Both the position numbers and the translations under genes were made by a program. DNA of 64,000 nucleotides from DATKHR01 sp036557365 (GTDB lineage: Bacteria > Acidobacteriota > Vicinamibacteria > Vicinamibacterales > CAVVIG01): positions 496,001 through 560,000 of the forward strand of contig DATBHR010000098.1 in the NCBI GenBank assembly GCA_036557365.1. The letters run 5' to 3'. The notes under the pieces are model-generated. The model was not told the origin of the DNA. It did no database searches and saw only the letters and a program-made list of their open reading frames with translations. This document shows positions 9,997 through 18,945 of the stretch, in pieces (position 1 is the stretch's first letter; every line of letters begins with the position of its first letter).

Positions 9997-11549
9997 CACT
10001 GTCCCTTCGGCCTGAGCCGCACCGGACGCACCCGGCTGCCGTCGCCAGGGTCTCTCGGATTCCTGTTCGAATCGGCGATGCCGATGTTGGCGCCGAGATC
10101 GAACCCGTCGGTCGCGGCTTTCTTCCAGCTGCTGGCCGTCACCAGTCGATAGTCACCCGACGTGTAGGCGACGAACTGATTGCGGAAATCGGCCGACGAG
10201 GGAAACTTGTTGCCTGCGGGATAGCGGCTCTGCACGCCGTCGGCGAAGACGTTGTTCGTGATGCGCGATCCGGGAAAGAACGCGGAGATCGTGTCGTTGC
10301 CGAAGGCGTGATCGCGTCCGATGATGCCGAACGAGTTGTGGCGCGCGAGATTGTTCGTGTAGGTGAATTCCAGGATCGGCGGGCCCTCGACCTGCAGAAT
10401 GCCGCCCGCGTGCTCCTGGATGATCGTGTTGTGATCGATCGTGATCTGCCGCGGACCGCCGACGATCTGAAACGCGTAGCCGTTCCCGCCCCAGTTCGCG
10501 TTGTCGATGTCTGCGAACAGGTTGTTGCGAATCGTGAGGTTCTGCGTCTGCTGGCTGGGGAAGTTGTCGTCGAAGCCGAGGACCGACACGCCGGCTGCGC
10601 TGTGCTGGACGATGTTGTCCTCGAAGACGACCTGCTCGACCTGGCACCATGGACAGTGGCCGTTCTGGTTGCGGACGGTGAACAGCACCGCGAATCCCGA
10701 TTGACCAGCCAGCCAGTTGTACTGAAGGACGTTGTTCTCGATCTGCACGCGCCGCGCGTTCTTCAGCTCGAGGATGTTCTTGACCGACCAGCGCTGGGTG
10801 CGCCACGCGACCGGCTTCGACAGCAAATTGTTCGAGATGGTGATGTCGCTCGGCACCAGTCCCTGAATCGCCGGATCGGATCCGCCGAACAGCAGGTTTT
10901 CGGTCGAGCCTTCGAGGTAGTTGTTGGAAATCGTGAACGGCCCCGGACCGTTCCATCCCGCGATGGCCTGCGAATCGATGCCGACGCGCTTGCAATCCGA
11001 GATGTAGGAGCCTTCCACCGTCGTGGCCGCGCTATTCAGCGCCACGCACCGCTTCATGCCCGTCGTCGGATCGCCGTGGATGTAACAGCGATCCACGACG
11101 AGATCGTGCGGCACCTGCGAGAGCGAGTTCTGCGCGGCGGAACCGTCGCCGAGCGCGAGCAGGTCGCCGTCGCTGCTGCCCTGCATCTCGAGCAGCACGA
11201 GCCGCCAGTGGTGCGCGCCCGGGGCCGTCTGGATCACGGGCGCCGTGTTCGGCGATTGCAGTTTCGGGAGCTGGCTCGAATACGCCGGCGCCATTCGCTG
11301 CCCGGCCGGGACCGGATCGCCCCCGGCCGGCCGGATGGTGATGAAGTCGGTTCCATCTTTTGCCGGAAGGGTGAAGTTGCCGACGTACACCGCGCCGGGC
11401 GCCAGCGTGATCGTGTCGCCGGGACGCGCGTTCACCAGCGCGGCGTGGAGATCGCCGCCCGGCCCGACGTTGATCGTCGCCGGCGACGCAGGCTGCGCCG
11501 AAAAAAGCGCGAGCGAGGATGCGATCGAGAGAAGTGAGATGCGCATCAT
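9996..11549 (-). CDS. Exported right-handed beta-helix protein
   Basis: About 517 residues with a Sec signal peptide (MMRISLLSIASSLALFSAQPASPA) and a body of repeated short strands with I-x-N-N turns (TISNNYLEG, TISNNLLSK, TIRNNLFAD), the hallmark of parallel beta-helix proteins related to pectate lyases and NosD-type proteins. GDLHAALVNARPGDTITLAPG at the front is the usual cap of this fold. It is probably periplasmic or surface-located and binds or processes the exopolysaccharide (lyase, epimerase or binding protein; undecided). ATG 11549 is picked because the signal peptide begins there, five bases after the upstream stop; an adjacent ATG at 11546 works equally well. Confidence 0.82.
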   Translation of the reverse strand: MMRISLLSIASSLALFSAQPASPATINVGPGGDLHAALVNARPGDTITLAPGAVYVGNFTLPAKDGTDFITIRPAGGDPVPAGQRMAPAYSSQLPKLQSPNTAPVIQTAPGAHHWRLVLLEMQGSSDGDLLALGDGSAAQNSLSQVPHDLVVDRCYIHGDPTTGMKRCVALNSAATTVEGSYISDCKRVGIDSQAIAGWNGPGPFTISNNYLEGSTENLLFGGSDPAIQGLVPSDITISNNLLSKPVAWRTQRWSVKNILELKNARRVQIENNVLQYNWLAGQSGFAVLFTVRNQNGHCPWCQVEQVVFEDNIVQHSAAGVSVLGFDDNFPSQQTQNLTIRNNLFADIDNANWGGNGYAFQIVGGPRQITIDHNTIIQEHAGGILQVEGPPILEFTYTNNLARHNSFGIIGRDHAFGNDTISAFFPGSRITNNVFADGVQSRYPAGNKFPSSADFRNQFVAYTSGDYRLVTASSWKKAATDGFDLGANIGIADSNRNPRDPGDGSRVRPVRLRPKGQ

Positions 11550-11553
11550 GACG

Positions 11554-12534
11554 TCATACCCGTAGTGCGGATTTGGTGCGATACGCCCATCGCAGCATGG
11601 CCGGCAGCCATCGGCTGGCCTGGGCAATCACGCGGCTTTCGAAGTTGCGGCGGATGCCGGACAAGGTATCGAACTCCTGCGCGGCCTGCTGATATTGGCG
11701 ACTGAGGAGGCTTCGCTTGGCGCGCTCGAGCACCTGGCGCTCGCGCAGCCGCGCCAGCTGCCGATCGATGGCGGCGATTTCGACGTGCGACACACCCGCC
11801 TGCCTCGTGCGCTTCAGGACCTGCACGATGGCGTCGAGCATCGCCAACTCGTCGGAGGACGCGCTCTCGGGCCGCCGCCGATAGCGGCCGAGCGGCTGCG
11901 GGTTCTCCACGAAGTGGAATCCACGCTGCGCCGCGCGAATCCAGAACTCGTAGTCCTCGCTGCGCAGGAGGTTTTGGTCGAATCCGCCGACTGTTTCGAA
12001 CACCTTCCGGCGGAACACCGACATGATGCACACCGCGTCCTCGCGCTGGATCATGTCGAGGACCGCGATCGACGGAAAGCCGGCGACGACGGGATGCAGC
12101 GGCTCGCCGTCGCGCCGACCGCCGAGGTTGAATGCGTTGCTCGTCACTACGTCGGTCGCGGGCATCCGCTTGAAGACATCCATCTGAGCCGCGAGAAAGT
12201 CCGGCAGCCACACGTCGTCGCTGTCGAGCAGCGCGAAAAACACACCGCGTCCCTCGCGCATCCCGGCGTTCCGAGCCGCAGCAACTCCTACATGGTCTGT
12301 CTCGACCACATGCACGCGTGTATCGTTCGCAGCATGACGACGCGCAATCTCCCTCGTCGCGTCGGTCGAGCCGTCGTCGATGATGAGGAGTTCCCAGTCG
12401 ACGAAACCCTGCGCGATGACAGACTCGACGGATTCGTTCAGGTAGCGTGCCGCGTTGAAAGCTGGGGTGATGACAGTAACTGTCGGGCTCGTGGCGCCTC
12501 CTCGATGCCGTCGGGCTGGTGCACTGCTCAACAT
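11554..12534 (-). CDS. Family 2 glycosyltransferase
   Basis: GT-A fold enzyme of about 326 residues. VTVITPAFNAARYLNESVES opens the nucleotide-binding half, IIDDGSTDAT gives the conserved aspartates, and ALLDSDD is the metal-binding DxD. The C-terminal 90 residues are helical and charged, possibly a membrane-peripheral tail. It probably transfers a hexose or deoxyhexose to the growing repeat unit. ATG 12534 is preferred over a GTG three codons earlier. The gene is 41 bases downstream of the CBM6 protein gene. Confidence 0.85.
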   Translation of the reverse strand: MLSSAPARRHRGGATSPTVTVITPAFNAARYLNESVESVIAQGFVDWELLIIDDGSTDATREIARRHAANDTRVHVVETDHVGVAAARNAGMREGRGVFFALLDSDDVWLPDFLAAQMDVFKRMPATDVVTSNAFNLGGRRDGEPLHPVVAGFPSIAVLDMIQREDAVCIMSVFRRKVFETVGGFDQNLLRSEDYEFWIRAAQRGFHFVENPQPLGRYRRRPESASSDELAMLDAIVQVLKRTRQAGVSHVEIAAIDRQLARLRERQVLERAKRSLLSRQYQQAAQEFDTLSGIRRNFESRVIAQASRWLPAMLRWAYRTKSALRV

Positions 12535-12575
12535 CAAAAGCACAGAGTGTGCCCTCGAGCCGCCTGCACCCTCCG

Positions 12576-14477
12576 CTACTTAAGCTCGACAAGGAAGACG
12601 TCCTGCCGATGCGTATTCACGCGCGGGTCTGCGCCGAGCGTCTTCTCCCAGTTCGACGTGAAGATCGCCCAGCGCCCGTTCGGCGACACGTTCGGCCGCG
12701 GTTCGTACCAGAACTCAGGCGTAGTGGGACTCGCATCGCTCGACACGTCGCTGCGGTGATGCGCGAACCGCCATACCGCCGCACCGGTTCCTGCGGGCTG
12801 ATCGGTCTCGATCGCGATGATCTCGTCGTCCCACGCGCGCCATGGCGCGGTGTTGTTGCCGTACCGGAAGGTGGCGGAGACGATCGGCGTCGACGTGGAC
12901 GCGCTCGCGTTCGCCCACGACGCGTGATCGCTCAGGAAGACTTCCTGGGGCGTCAGCACCGGCTGAATCAGGTTCCACGCGACGAGTGGCGTTGCGAGCG
13001 TGCGCATCAACCACTGGCCGGCGTCCCAGGGCGGCGTCACGCAGCAGTCGTGATTGATCGCGACGCCGAATCCCGCGACGCCGTGTCCGCCGGGATGCGT
13101 ATTCGGACTGCCATCCGCGCCGCCTGTCGTCAGCGCGGTGAATACGTCGGTCGCCGTATCCCAGACGTACGCGGGCGATGCGAAGCGCGGCGACGCGGAG
13201 TCGGCCGCCGCAGGATAGAGGAACACGTACCGGCCGCTTCGGTCGATCGTGACGGCGTGCAGGTGGAAGTTCAGCGCCGTCGTCGTCGCGGCGCCGTTGA
13301 GCGTCGACGCGACGGTGTCGAGCAGTTTGCGGGCGTTCAAGTTGGCAACGGGGAACCACAAAAGATAACGATGTTGATCCTGGCTCGCACCGCCAAAGAA
13401 CACCGTCATGTCTTCCGTCGGCGTTCCGCCGGTCATGACGCCGCCCACGTAGCCCGCGAGGCCCGGGACCAGCGAATCGAGTGCCACGATCGGCGCGTAG
13501 GTTCCGCTCGCGAAGTCGTACTTCGACACCGTGCGCGGATTGCCGGTGTTCATCGCGCCGTAGATCGCGTTCGGATCCGCGGAGCTGAATTGCGGTTCGA
13601 TGTAGAAATTCAGCGTGAGGCCGTCCGTGCCCGGCGCGGCAACGCGCGTCGCCGTCATCGAGGCGGCGTCGAAGTCGTACGGGAGGATCGTTCCGTCCGT
13701 GCTCCCGACGTAGAAGCGGGTCGACGTCGCGTTCCACGCGATTTGCGGACTGGCCGACGGCGTTCGATACGACAGGTTGGGCGAGGCCGTGCGAGTATGC
13801 GCGTCGGTCACGCGCAGCAGCCGCGACCCGAACGTGGGATCGCTGAAGTGCGAACCTGCCGCTCCGACGGCGGGCACCGCGGGCTTCGGCCGCGGCGTGC
13901 GATCGGTCACCGCCGCGTACGTCGTGGGCGCCGTCGTCGTCGCCCTCGTCGAGAAGGTGAGCGCGGCGATGTTGAAATTGCCGCCGTCGAACATCAGCCG
14001 CATCACCTGTGGTCCCGCGGTCAGCGGCACCGTGACGTTCACCGTCGTCCATGTCTGCCACGCGCCGGTGTTCGGGATCGTGATCGTCGGCGTACTCGTC
14101 GTACCGAAAACGATTCGCATCCGGCCGGTCGAGAAGAGCGACGCGACCTGCAGCTGCACGTCGTACGATCCGGTTGCCCCCACGAAAACCGAGTAGCCGA
14201 GCCACTCGCCGTCCGCAATCCAGCCGACGTTGAAGCCGCCCAGACTCGAGGTCTGGATGTCCACGTCCGTCGTGCGATAGCGCCCGCCATAGTTGCCGGG
14301 CGAGTTGTCGTGATACGCGACGCCTTCACCTCCGTCGTCGAAATTCTCGGCGTGAATCGTCCCGGGGATTGTCGCGGGCTGCCCCGTGAACGGCGTGGAT
14401 GTGGCGGCCCTGGTGACGTGAGCGGCCGTCGTCACGGACGTGGCGACGATCCAGATGACCAGCGTGTGCTTCTTCAT
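12576..14477 (-). CDS. Exported CBM6-type carbohydrate-binding protein with a propeller-like body
   Basis: About 633 residues. A signal peptide (MKKHTLVIWIVATSVTTAAHVTRA) is followed by a family 6-type carbohydrate-binding module at about 30-165: PGTIHAENFDDGGEGVAYHD, then GWIADGEWLGYSVFV, ending in MRLMFDGGNFNIAALTF. The remaining 450 residues contain repeated short strands, aromatic pairs and several DG turns that look like a beta-propeller, but no catalytic motif was recognised. It is probably secreted and binds the polymer or the wall. ATG 14477 overlaps the upstream stop as ATGA and has GGAGG eight bases ahead. Whether it has enzymatic activity is unknown. Confidence 0.75.
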   Translation of the reverse strand: MKKHTLVIWIVATSVTTAAHVTRAATSTPFTGQPATIPGTIHAENFDDGGEGVAYHDNSPGNYGGRYRTTDVDIQTSSLGGFNVGWIADGEWLGYSVFVGATGSYDVQLQVASLFSTGRMRIVFGTTSTPTITIPNTGAWQTWTTVNVTVPLTAGPQVMRLMFDGGNFNIAALTFSTRATTTAPTTYAAVTDRTPRPKPAVPAVGAAGSHFSDPTFGSRLLRVTDAHTRTASPNLSYRTPSASPQIAWNATSTRFYVGSTDGTILPYDFDAASMTATRVAAPGTDGLTLNFYIEPQFSSADPNAIYGAMNTGNPRTVSKYDFASGTYAPIVALDSLVPGLAGYVGGVMTGGTPTEDMTVFFGGASQDQHRYLLWFPVANLNARKLLDTVASTLNGAATTTALNFHLHAVTIDRSGRYVFLYPAAADSASPRFASPAYVWDTATDVFTALTTGGADGSPNTHPGGHGVAGFGVAINHDCCVTPPWDAGQWLMRTLATPLVAWNLIQPVLTPQEVFLSDHASWANASASTSTPIVSATFRYGNNTAPWRAWDDEIIAIETDQPAGTGAAVWRFAHHRSDVSSDASPTTPEFWYEPRPNVSPNGRWAIFTSNWEKTLGADPRVNTHRQDVFLVELK

Positions 14478-16312
14478 TGCGCGCCTCCGTACAACTCCGG
14501 CGCCGCGTCCTTCGTCGCGCCTACTCGATAGACGCGATAGTCGCCGCTGGCGAAGACGAGCGCGCAGCACCGCGGATCCAGCTTCGACAACGCCAGAAAC
14601 CGATCCTGTTCGCTCGGCCGGTAATACTGATTCGCCGGAGTCTGTCCGACGACGAGAAGTGCCACGTCATGCTGTTGAATGGCGTTCGCCACGATGGCGG
14701 CATCCGGCACGACCGGAAACGGCACGATTCGTCGGCCCGTCAGTCGATGGAGCAGCGCGGTCTGCTGCGCCATGACGACGTCGTGTTCGGGTTGCGCCAG
14801 CAGCCATCCGGCGACGCTCATCGTCTTTGCGTTGTCGGATGGCGTTGGCGACGGGTGAATGTTGGCTGACGCAATCCGCGTCTGGCCGACGAGTCCGGCA
14901 GTTGCTGCCGCAGCGAACAAAACGACGGCGAGCGTCGCCACCGCGAGCGGTGCCGGCCGCCAAACGAGACGTCCCGGCCAGTTGACGAAGCACGCCGCCG
15001 CGGCGACGGCGAGGATGACGTAACAGCTGGCGAGCGCGAGCGACTCCTGCAGTCCCCTGTGAGTCGCCGAGACGAAGGACCACGTTGCCGCGACGCAGAC
15101 GAGCGCTGCGACGGCGGCAACGGCAGTTGGACGGACGGCGTCCCGTTTCACCAGCGCGAACATCGTGCGCATGCCGCGCGCGCCGAACATGAACAGCAGC
15201 GGAAAGATGGGGGTGACGAACCGCGTGCCCTCGTCGAACGGCCAGAGCGCGTAGACGGCGGAGTACATGACCACGTACGCTGCCAGCAGCGTGGACGGTC
15301 GCGCGGTGACCCAATTGCCAGAGGGCGCCAGCGCCCGCACGCGCGGCAACCGCGTCCACGCAGCCGCAGCGGTGACGACGATGCCGGTTGCGATGAGCAG
15401 AAAGGGAATCAGGACGAGCGGCGAGAACCAGACAGGATCGATCCACGGCGCGCGTGTCAGGAGTTCCGTCGCGTGCGCTGTCTGCAGCGCGGCGCCGTCG
15501 CGGATTCGCCAGATCAGGTCGCCGGCAGTCGCGAGTCCGACGCCGGGCTGGCGAGGATCCTTCAACGCGAGCTGGCGCAGGTATGAGTTCATCGCGTCGC
15601 CGGGCCAGTCGACCACCGCGTGCATCGATGCCCAGCGAAGCCAGACCACTTCAGCAGCGCCGCCGGCGACGGTCGCCAAGGCGAGCGACTGCCGCGCTCG
15701 CCTCGTCAGCTGCGGCCAGTCCACGGCGAGCGCCACTGCCGCGGCGCCGACGAGCGCGACACCGACTGATCGCACGAGGACAGCCGCGACGACGAGCACA
15801 ACCGGAATCCAGAGCGACGGTTTCGGCCGATGCATCGCCAGGAGCGCGAGCGAGCTGATGGCGAAGTAGGGCAGGTCTGACAGGACGTCCTGCGTGGTCG
15901 TCTGAAAGAACTGCGGCGCGAACGCGAGCCACAGGCACGCGGCCGTCGCGATCGTCCAGTGTTCTTCGCGGAGCAGCAGCAGGAAGCTCGCGAGCAGTCC
16001 CACGAAGCCAAAGATCGGCATCAGCCGGACGAACGAGTCGTATCCGCCGCCGATCGCCGGCGATGCCGTCGCGAGAATCAGTGGAAACCCGGGCGGATAG
16101 CGTGTGTGCGGCTCGAAGTCGAACACGTAGCCGCGATGCTGGGCGATGTTGTGCGCGAGAACCTGGTAGTAGCTGCTGTCGATGGCGTACCGTTCGAGCC
16201 GCCGGTACGCGCCGATCTCCCACACGCAGAGAAGAACGAGCGCGATCACCGTCAACCAGATGCCGGCGCGGCTGAGGTCGCGCCGGGAATCCGCGTGCCC
16301 GAGCCGATCCAT
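14474..16312 (-). CDS. Multi-pass membrane glycosyltransferase-like protein (PMT/ArnT-like)
   Basis: About 612 residues with 10-12 hydrophobic helices. After the first helix (IWLTVIALVLLCVWEIG), the segment YAIDSSYYQVLAHNIAQHRG followed by YPPGFPLIL matches the first periplasmic loop of GT-C enzymes of the PMT/ArnT type, with an Asp and a tyrosine pair. The C-terminal 120 residues form a soluble periplasmic domain. It probably transfers a sugar from a polyprenyl-phosphate donor to the polymer or a protein. ATG 16312 is chosen because upstream residues are arginine-rich shadow sequence. The 3' end overlaps the CBM6 gene as ATGA. Confidence 0.75.
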   Translation of the reverse strand: MDRLGHADSRRDLSRAGIWLTVIALVLLCVWEIGAYRRLERYAIDSSYYQVLAHNIAQHRGYVFDFEPHTRYPPGFPLILATASPAIGGGYDSFVRLMPIFGFVGLLASFLLLLREEHWTIATAACLWLAFAPQFFQTTTQDVLSDLPYFAISSLALLAMHRPKPSLWIPVVLVVAAVLVRSVGVALVGAAAVALAVDWPQLTRRARQSLALATVAGGAAEVVWLRWASMHAVVDWPGDAMNSYLRQLALKDPRQPGVGLATAGDLIWRIRDGAALQTAHATELLTRAPWIDPVWFSPLVLIPFLLIATGIVVTAAAAWTRLPRVRALAPSGNWVTARPSTLLAAYVVMYSAVYALWPFDEGTRFVTPIFPLLFMFGARGMRTMFALVKRDAVRPTAVAAVAALVCVAATWSFVSATHRGLQESLALASCYVILAVAAAACFVNWPGRLVWRPAPLAVATLAVVLFAAAATAGLVGQTRIASANIHPSPTPSDNAKTMSVAGWLLAQPEHDVVMAQQTALLHRLTGRRIVPFPVVPDAAIVANAIQQHDVALLVVGQTPANQYYRPSEQDRFLALSKLDPRCCALVFASGDYRVYRVGATKDAAPELYGGAQ

Positions 16313-16350
16313 CGATCTGGCGCTAGTGTGTCGTGTGGACTCGCGTCGCG

Positions 16351-17472
16351 CTACTGTTCGGATTCCGAGAGCGTGGCTAGCATATCGCGCACGGCGGCGT
16401 CGTTCGGCGCGATCGTGGCCGCGCGGTGTGCGTAGTCGCGTGCACGCGCGGTGTCGTGCGCGTCGATCGCCATACGTGCGCGCAGCAGCAGGCCCGACAC
16501 GTTCGACGGGTCGCGGTCGAGCAGCTCGTCCACCATGGTCGACGCCTTGTCGTGGTCGCCGCGGTCGTAGAGGATCGATGCCGTACGCGCGCGAACGGCG
16601 CCCGTCGTGTCGCGTGTGCCGACTTCGGCGAGCACCTTCAGCGCGTCGTCCGGCCGGCTGCTCCAGACGTAGTAGTCGGCCAGCGACAACCAGTCCTCGA
16701 CGTCGTTCGACTCCATCGCCGCTTTCTTCCAGTACGACTCGGCGTCTTCGCACCGGTCGGTCCCGACGAGATAACTCGCGTACGCGCGGTTCGCGTCCAC
16801 ATCGTCTGGATTTGCCGCGAGCGCGGCCTTGAGCTCTTTTTCGCCGTCAGCGGCGCGGCGCGAGTCGAAGAGGAGCTTGGCCAGGCTCACGCGCGGCGCG
16901 GGCGAGATTGGATCGAGCTGGACCGCGTGACGATACGAAGCCTCGGCCGCCTGCGAGTGGCCGCGTTGGCTCTGCACGTCGCCGAGCGCGTTGTACACGC
17001 GCGCGTCCGACGGCGAAACTGCGAGGACGGCCTCGAGGCGTTCCTCGGCGTCGGCGAACCGGCGGGTGCCCGCGAGCGCGCTCGCGAGAATCAGCTGCGC
17101 GTCGAGGTTGAAGCGATCCACCGCCAGCACGGCTCGCGCCGGCGCCATCGCGCGATCGAACTGGCCGGTGGCCAGCAGCTGCGAGGCGGCGCGGAGGCAG
17201 ACCGCGGTGTCGTGCTGATCGAGCTGACAGGCTTCTTCGAACGCGGCTGCGGCGTTGGCGGGCTGCTCGAGCGCCAGATACGCTTCGCCCAGCTTGACCT
17301 GCACCTGCGCGGAGCGGCCGTCGAGCCGCGCGGCGTTCTCGTATTCGATGGCGGCCTCGGCGAATTTGCGGGCAGAGACGTAGCGATCGCCGCTCGCCAT
17401 GAATCCGTCGAACGAGCCTCTCGAGCAGGCGATCGAGACGCCGAGAGCCAGTGACACGATGACGATCCGCAT
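16351..17472 (-). CDS. TPR-repeat lipoprotein of the exosortase locus
   Basis: 373 residues. A short hydrophobic leader ends at Cys16 (LALGVSIAC), an imperfect lipobox suggesting an outer-membrane lipoprotein. The rest is about nine tetratricopeptide repeats (for example FAEAAIEYENAARLD and ANAAAAFEEACQLD). Exosortase loci often carry a TPR lipoprotein called PrsT, but that is normally much longer (about 900 residues), so this is a shorter relative or a different TPR protein. It probably scaffolds secretion or assembly in the periplasm. It starts six bases downstream of epsI. Confidence 0.75.
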   Translation of the reverse strand: MRIVIVSLALGVSIACSRGSFDGFMASGDRYVSARKFAEAAIEYENAARLDGRSAQVQVKLGEAYLALEQPANAAAAFEEACQLDQHDTAVCLRAASQLLATGQFDRAMAPARAVLAVDRFNLDAQLILASALAGTRRFADAEERLEAVLAVSPSDARVYNALGDVQSQRGHSQAAEASYRHAVQLDPISPAPRVSLAKLLFDSRRAADGEKELKAALAANPDDVDANRAYASYLVGTDRCEDAESYWKKAAMESNDVEDWLSLADYYVWSSRPDDALKVLAEVGTRDTTGAVRARTASILYDRGDHDKASTMVDELLDRDPSNVSGLLLRARMAIDAHDTARARDYAHRAATIAPNDAAVRDMLATLSESEQ

Positions 17473-17478
17473 GTCGAT

Positions 17479-18105
17479 TTACTCCGGCAGTTGCTTCGTC
17501 AGCGAGGGGTACGCGTCGCGGATGAACGCCGTGGCGGCGTTCGCCGCCTGTTCATCGTCGGTTGCGGGCACGGTGACCCGTACGAGCGCCCCGTCGCTCC
17601 GATGCAGGAGGAGCGAGTCCTGGACGAGCAGCAGCTTGTTCCGATAGTCGCTGGCCACGACGCGTCCATGGCTCTGGTACCAGTAGTACAGGAGCAGCGC
17701 TTCGCCGCCCTTGGTCGCAATGTTCCGGTTGACTTCGATCGATTGGGTCGGCGTGACCGCGATCTGCTCGCGGCCGCGTCCCATCCAGGTCCATCCGGTT
17801 CCCGGCAGACAGTTGAGCGGCGAGTGAATCGTGTGGCCGGAACGCTGCGTCGCGTAGTAGGCGACGAACAGCGTGATCGGCAGATCCGCACGAACGTAGG
17901 TGCGCATCAAGTACTGATCGGCCTGCAGCACCGACTCCGTGTCCTCGTCCAGGCGGGCATCGTCGACGACGGTCGCGCGCGGGACGTCGAGGTCCAGGAG
18001 GCGCGGCGCAGGAATCGCGAGCTCGGTCGACGCACCGACCCGAAGTGCACCGGCCGTCAGGAGCACGAACCCGCCTGCCACGAGGAGTCGCTGCCACGGC
18101 GTCAC
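17479..18105 (-). CDS. epsI: EpsI, exosortase-associated protein
   Basis: About 208 residues with one N-terminal membrane helix (WQRLLVAGGFVLLTAGAL) and a periplasmic domain carrying the EpsI signatures: a long stretch ending in LFVAYYATQRSGHTIHSPLN, then CLPGTGW, and a later GEALLLYYWYQSHGR. In many exosortase A proteins this domain is fused to the C-terminus of the exosortase; here it is a separate gene. GTG 18105 overlaps the exosortase stop as GTGA, which fixes the start; longer readings are arginine-rich shadow. It is thought to assist exosortase function or polysaccharide maturation. Confidence 0.9.
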   Translation of the reverse strand: MTPWQRLLVAGGFVLLTAGALRVGASTELAIPAPRLLDLDVPRATVVDDARLDEDTESVLQADQYLMRTYVRADLPITLFVAYYATQRSGHTIHSPLNCLPGTGWTWMGRGREQIAVTPTQSIEVNRNIATKGGEALLLYYWYQSHGRVVASDYRNKLLLVQDSLLLHRSDGALVRVTVPATDDEQAANAATAFIRDAYPSLTKQLPE

Positions 18106-18932
18106 GTGATCCTCAGCTGGCCCGTCTCGCCGATCGCGGCCGCGAGGCCGCGATGCACCAGCCAGACGGTGACAAGCGACGCGACGAAAACGGCGAGGCC
18201 CATCAGCTCGTGCGTCGCGCCCGCCGCGGCTGACGATCCGAAGTACGTGACCGCGATGCCGGTCAGCGCGACGCGCGCGCCGTTCAGGACGATCGCGAGC
18301 GGCACCGACAGCGCGATGAGCAGCGCACGCTGCCATGTCCGCGATTCAGCGACGTATCCGATCAGCGCCGTCAGCATCAGCAGTGCGCCGATCGAGCGGA
18401 TGCCGCTGCACGCTTCGTTCACGTCGAGCGTGCCGCCCGCGAGCCTGAGCAGATTGCCGTCGCGCAACACCGGAACGCTCGCGGCCCTGAGCAGCTGTTC
18501 GCCGAGCGCGGACGCGACGAGCTGCAGCGACACGGCGATGCGATCGAAGATCACGGCAGGCAGCGGAATCATGAAAAAGAGAAAGGCGAGCGGAAACGCG
18601 ACGAGCCGCAGCTGTCGTGTGCCGAACGCGAACAGGATGCTTCCCGCCAGGACGCCGATGAAAGACATTCGCGTCAGGAACAGCTCGGCGCCGAGCGTGC
18701 CGGCGACGAAGACCGCGAGGCTGCCCGCAAGAAGAACGAGACCCGCGTTCGATGGTTCGATGGGTGTCGTCTGAAGGCGCTGGCGCTGACGCCAGATGAG
18801 GAAGCACGCAATGGGCGCGACCAGGAAGCCGTGCGAATACATCGCGTCGGTCCGCCAGTCGCGAGTAAGGGTGGCGAGCACCGGTCCGTATGTCAAACCG
18901 ATCGCCGCCACCCAGACCACGACGCCGAGCAT
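18102..18932 (-). CDS. Exosortase (XrtA-like) transpeptidase
   Basis: About 276 residues with eight or so membrane helices. The catalytic triad of the family is intact: Cys175 in NEACSGIRS, Arg220 in LNGARVALTG and His241 in ATHELMG. Exosortases cleave the PEP-CTERM tail of target proteins, probably attaching them to a surface glycan. The target encoded directly upstream (18946-19635) and EpsI directly downstream support this. ATG 18932 is used: residues before it in the longer frame are threonine/alanine/arginine-rich sequence antisense-like to the PEP-CTERM gene. Assignment to subtype XrtA is from neighbours rather than from the protein alone. Confidence 0.93.
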   Translation of the reverse strand: MLGVVVWVAAIGLTYGPVLATLTRDWRTDAMYSHGFLVAPIACFLIWRQRQRLQTTPIEPSNAGLVLLAGSLAVFVAGTLGAELFLTRMSFIGVLAGSILFAFGTRQLRLVAFPLAFLFFMIPLPAVIFDRIAVSLQLVASALGEQLLRAASVPVLRDGNLLRLAGGTLDVNEACSGIRSIGALLMLTALIGYVAESRTWQRALLIALSVPLAIVLNGARVALTGIAVTYFGSSAAAGATHELMGLAVFVASLVTVWLVHRGLAAAIGETGQLRIT

Positions 18933-18945
18933 CGGCAAGCCCTGA

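Noticed and set aside
16351..17472. PrsT identity for the TPR lipoprotein
   Set aside because: PrsT proteins are usually more than twice as long; only a general TPR lipoprotein call is justified.
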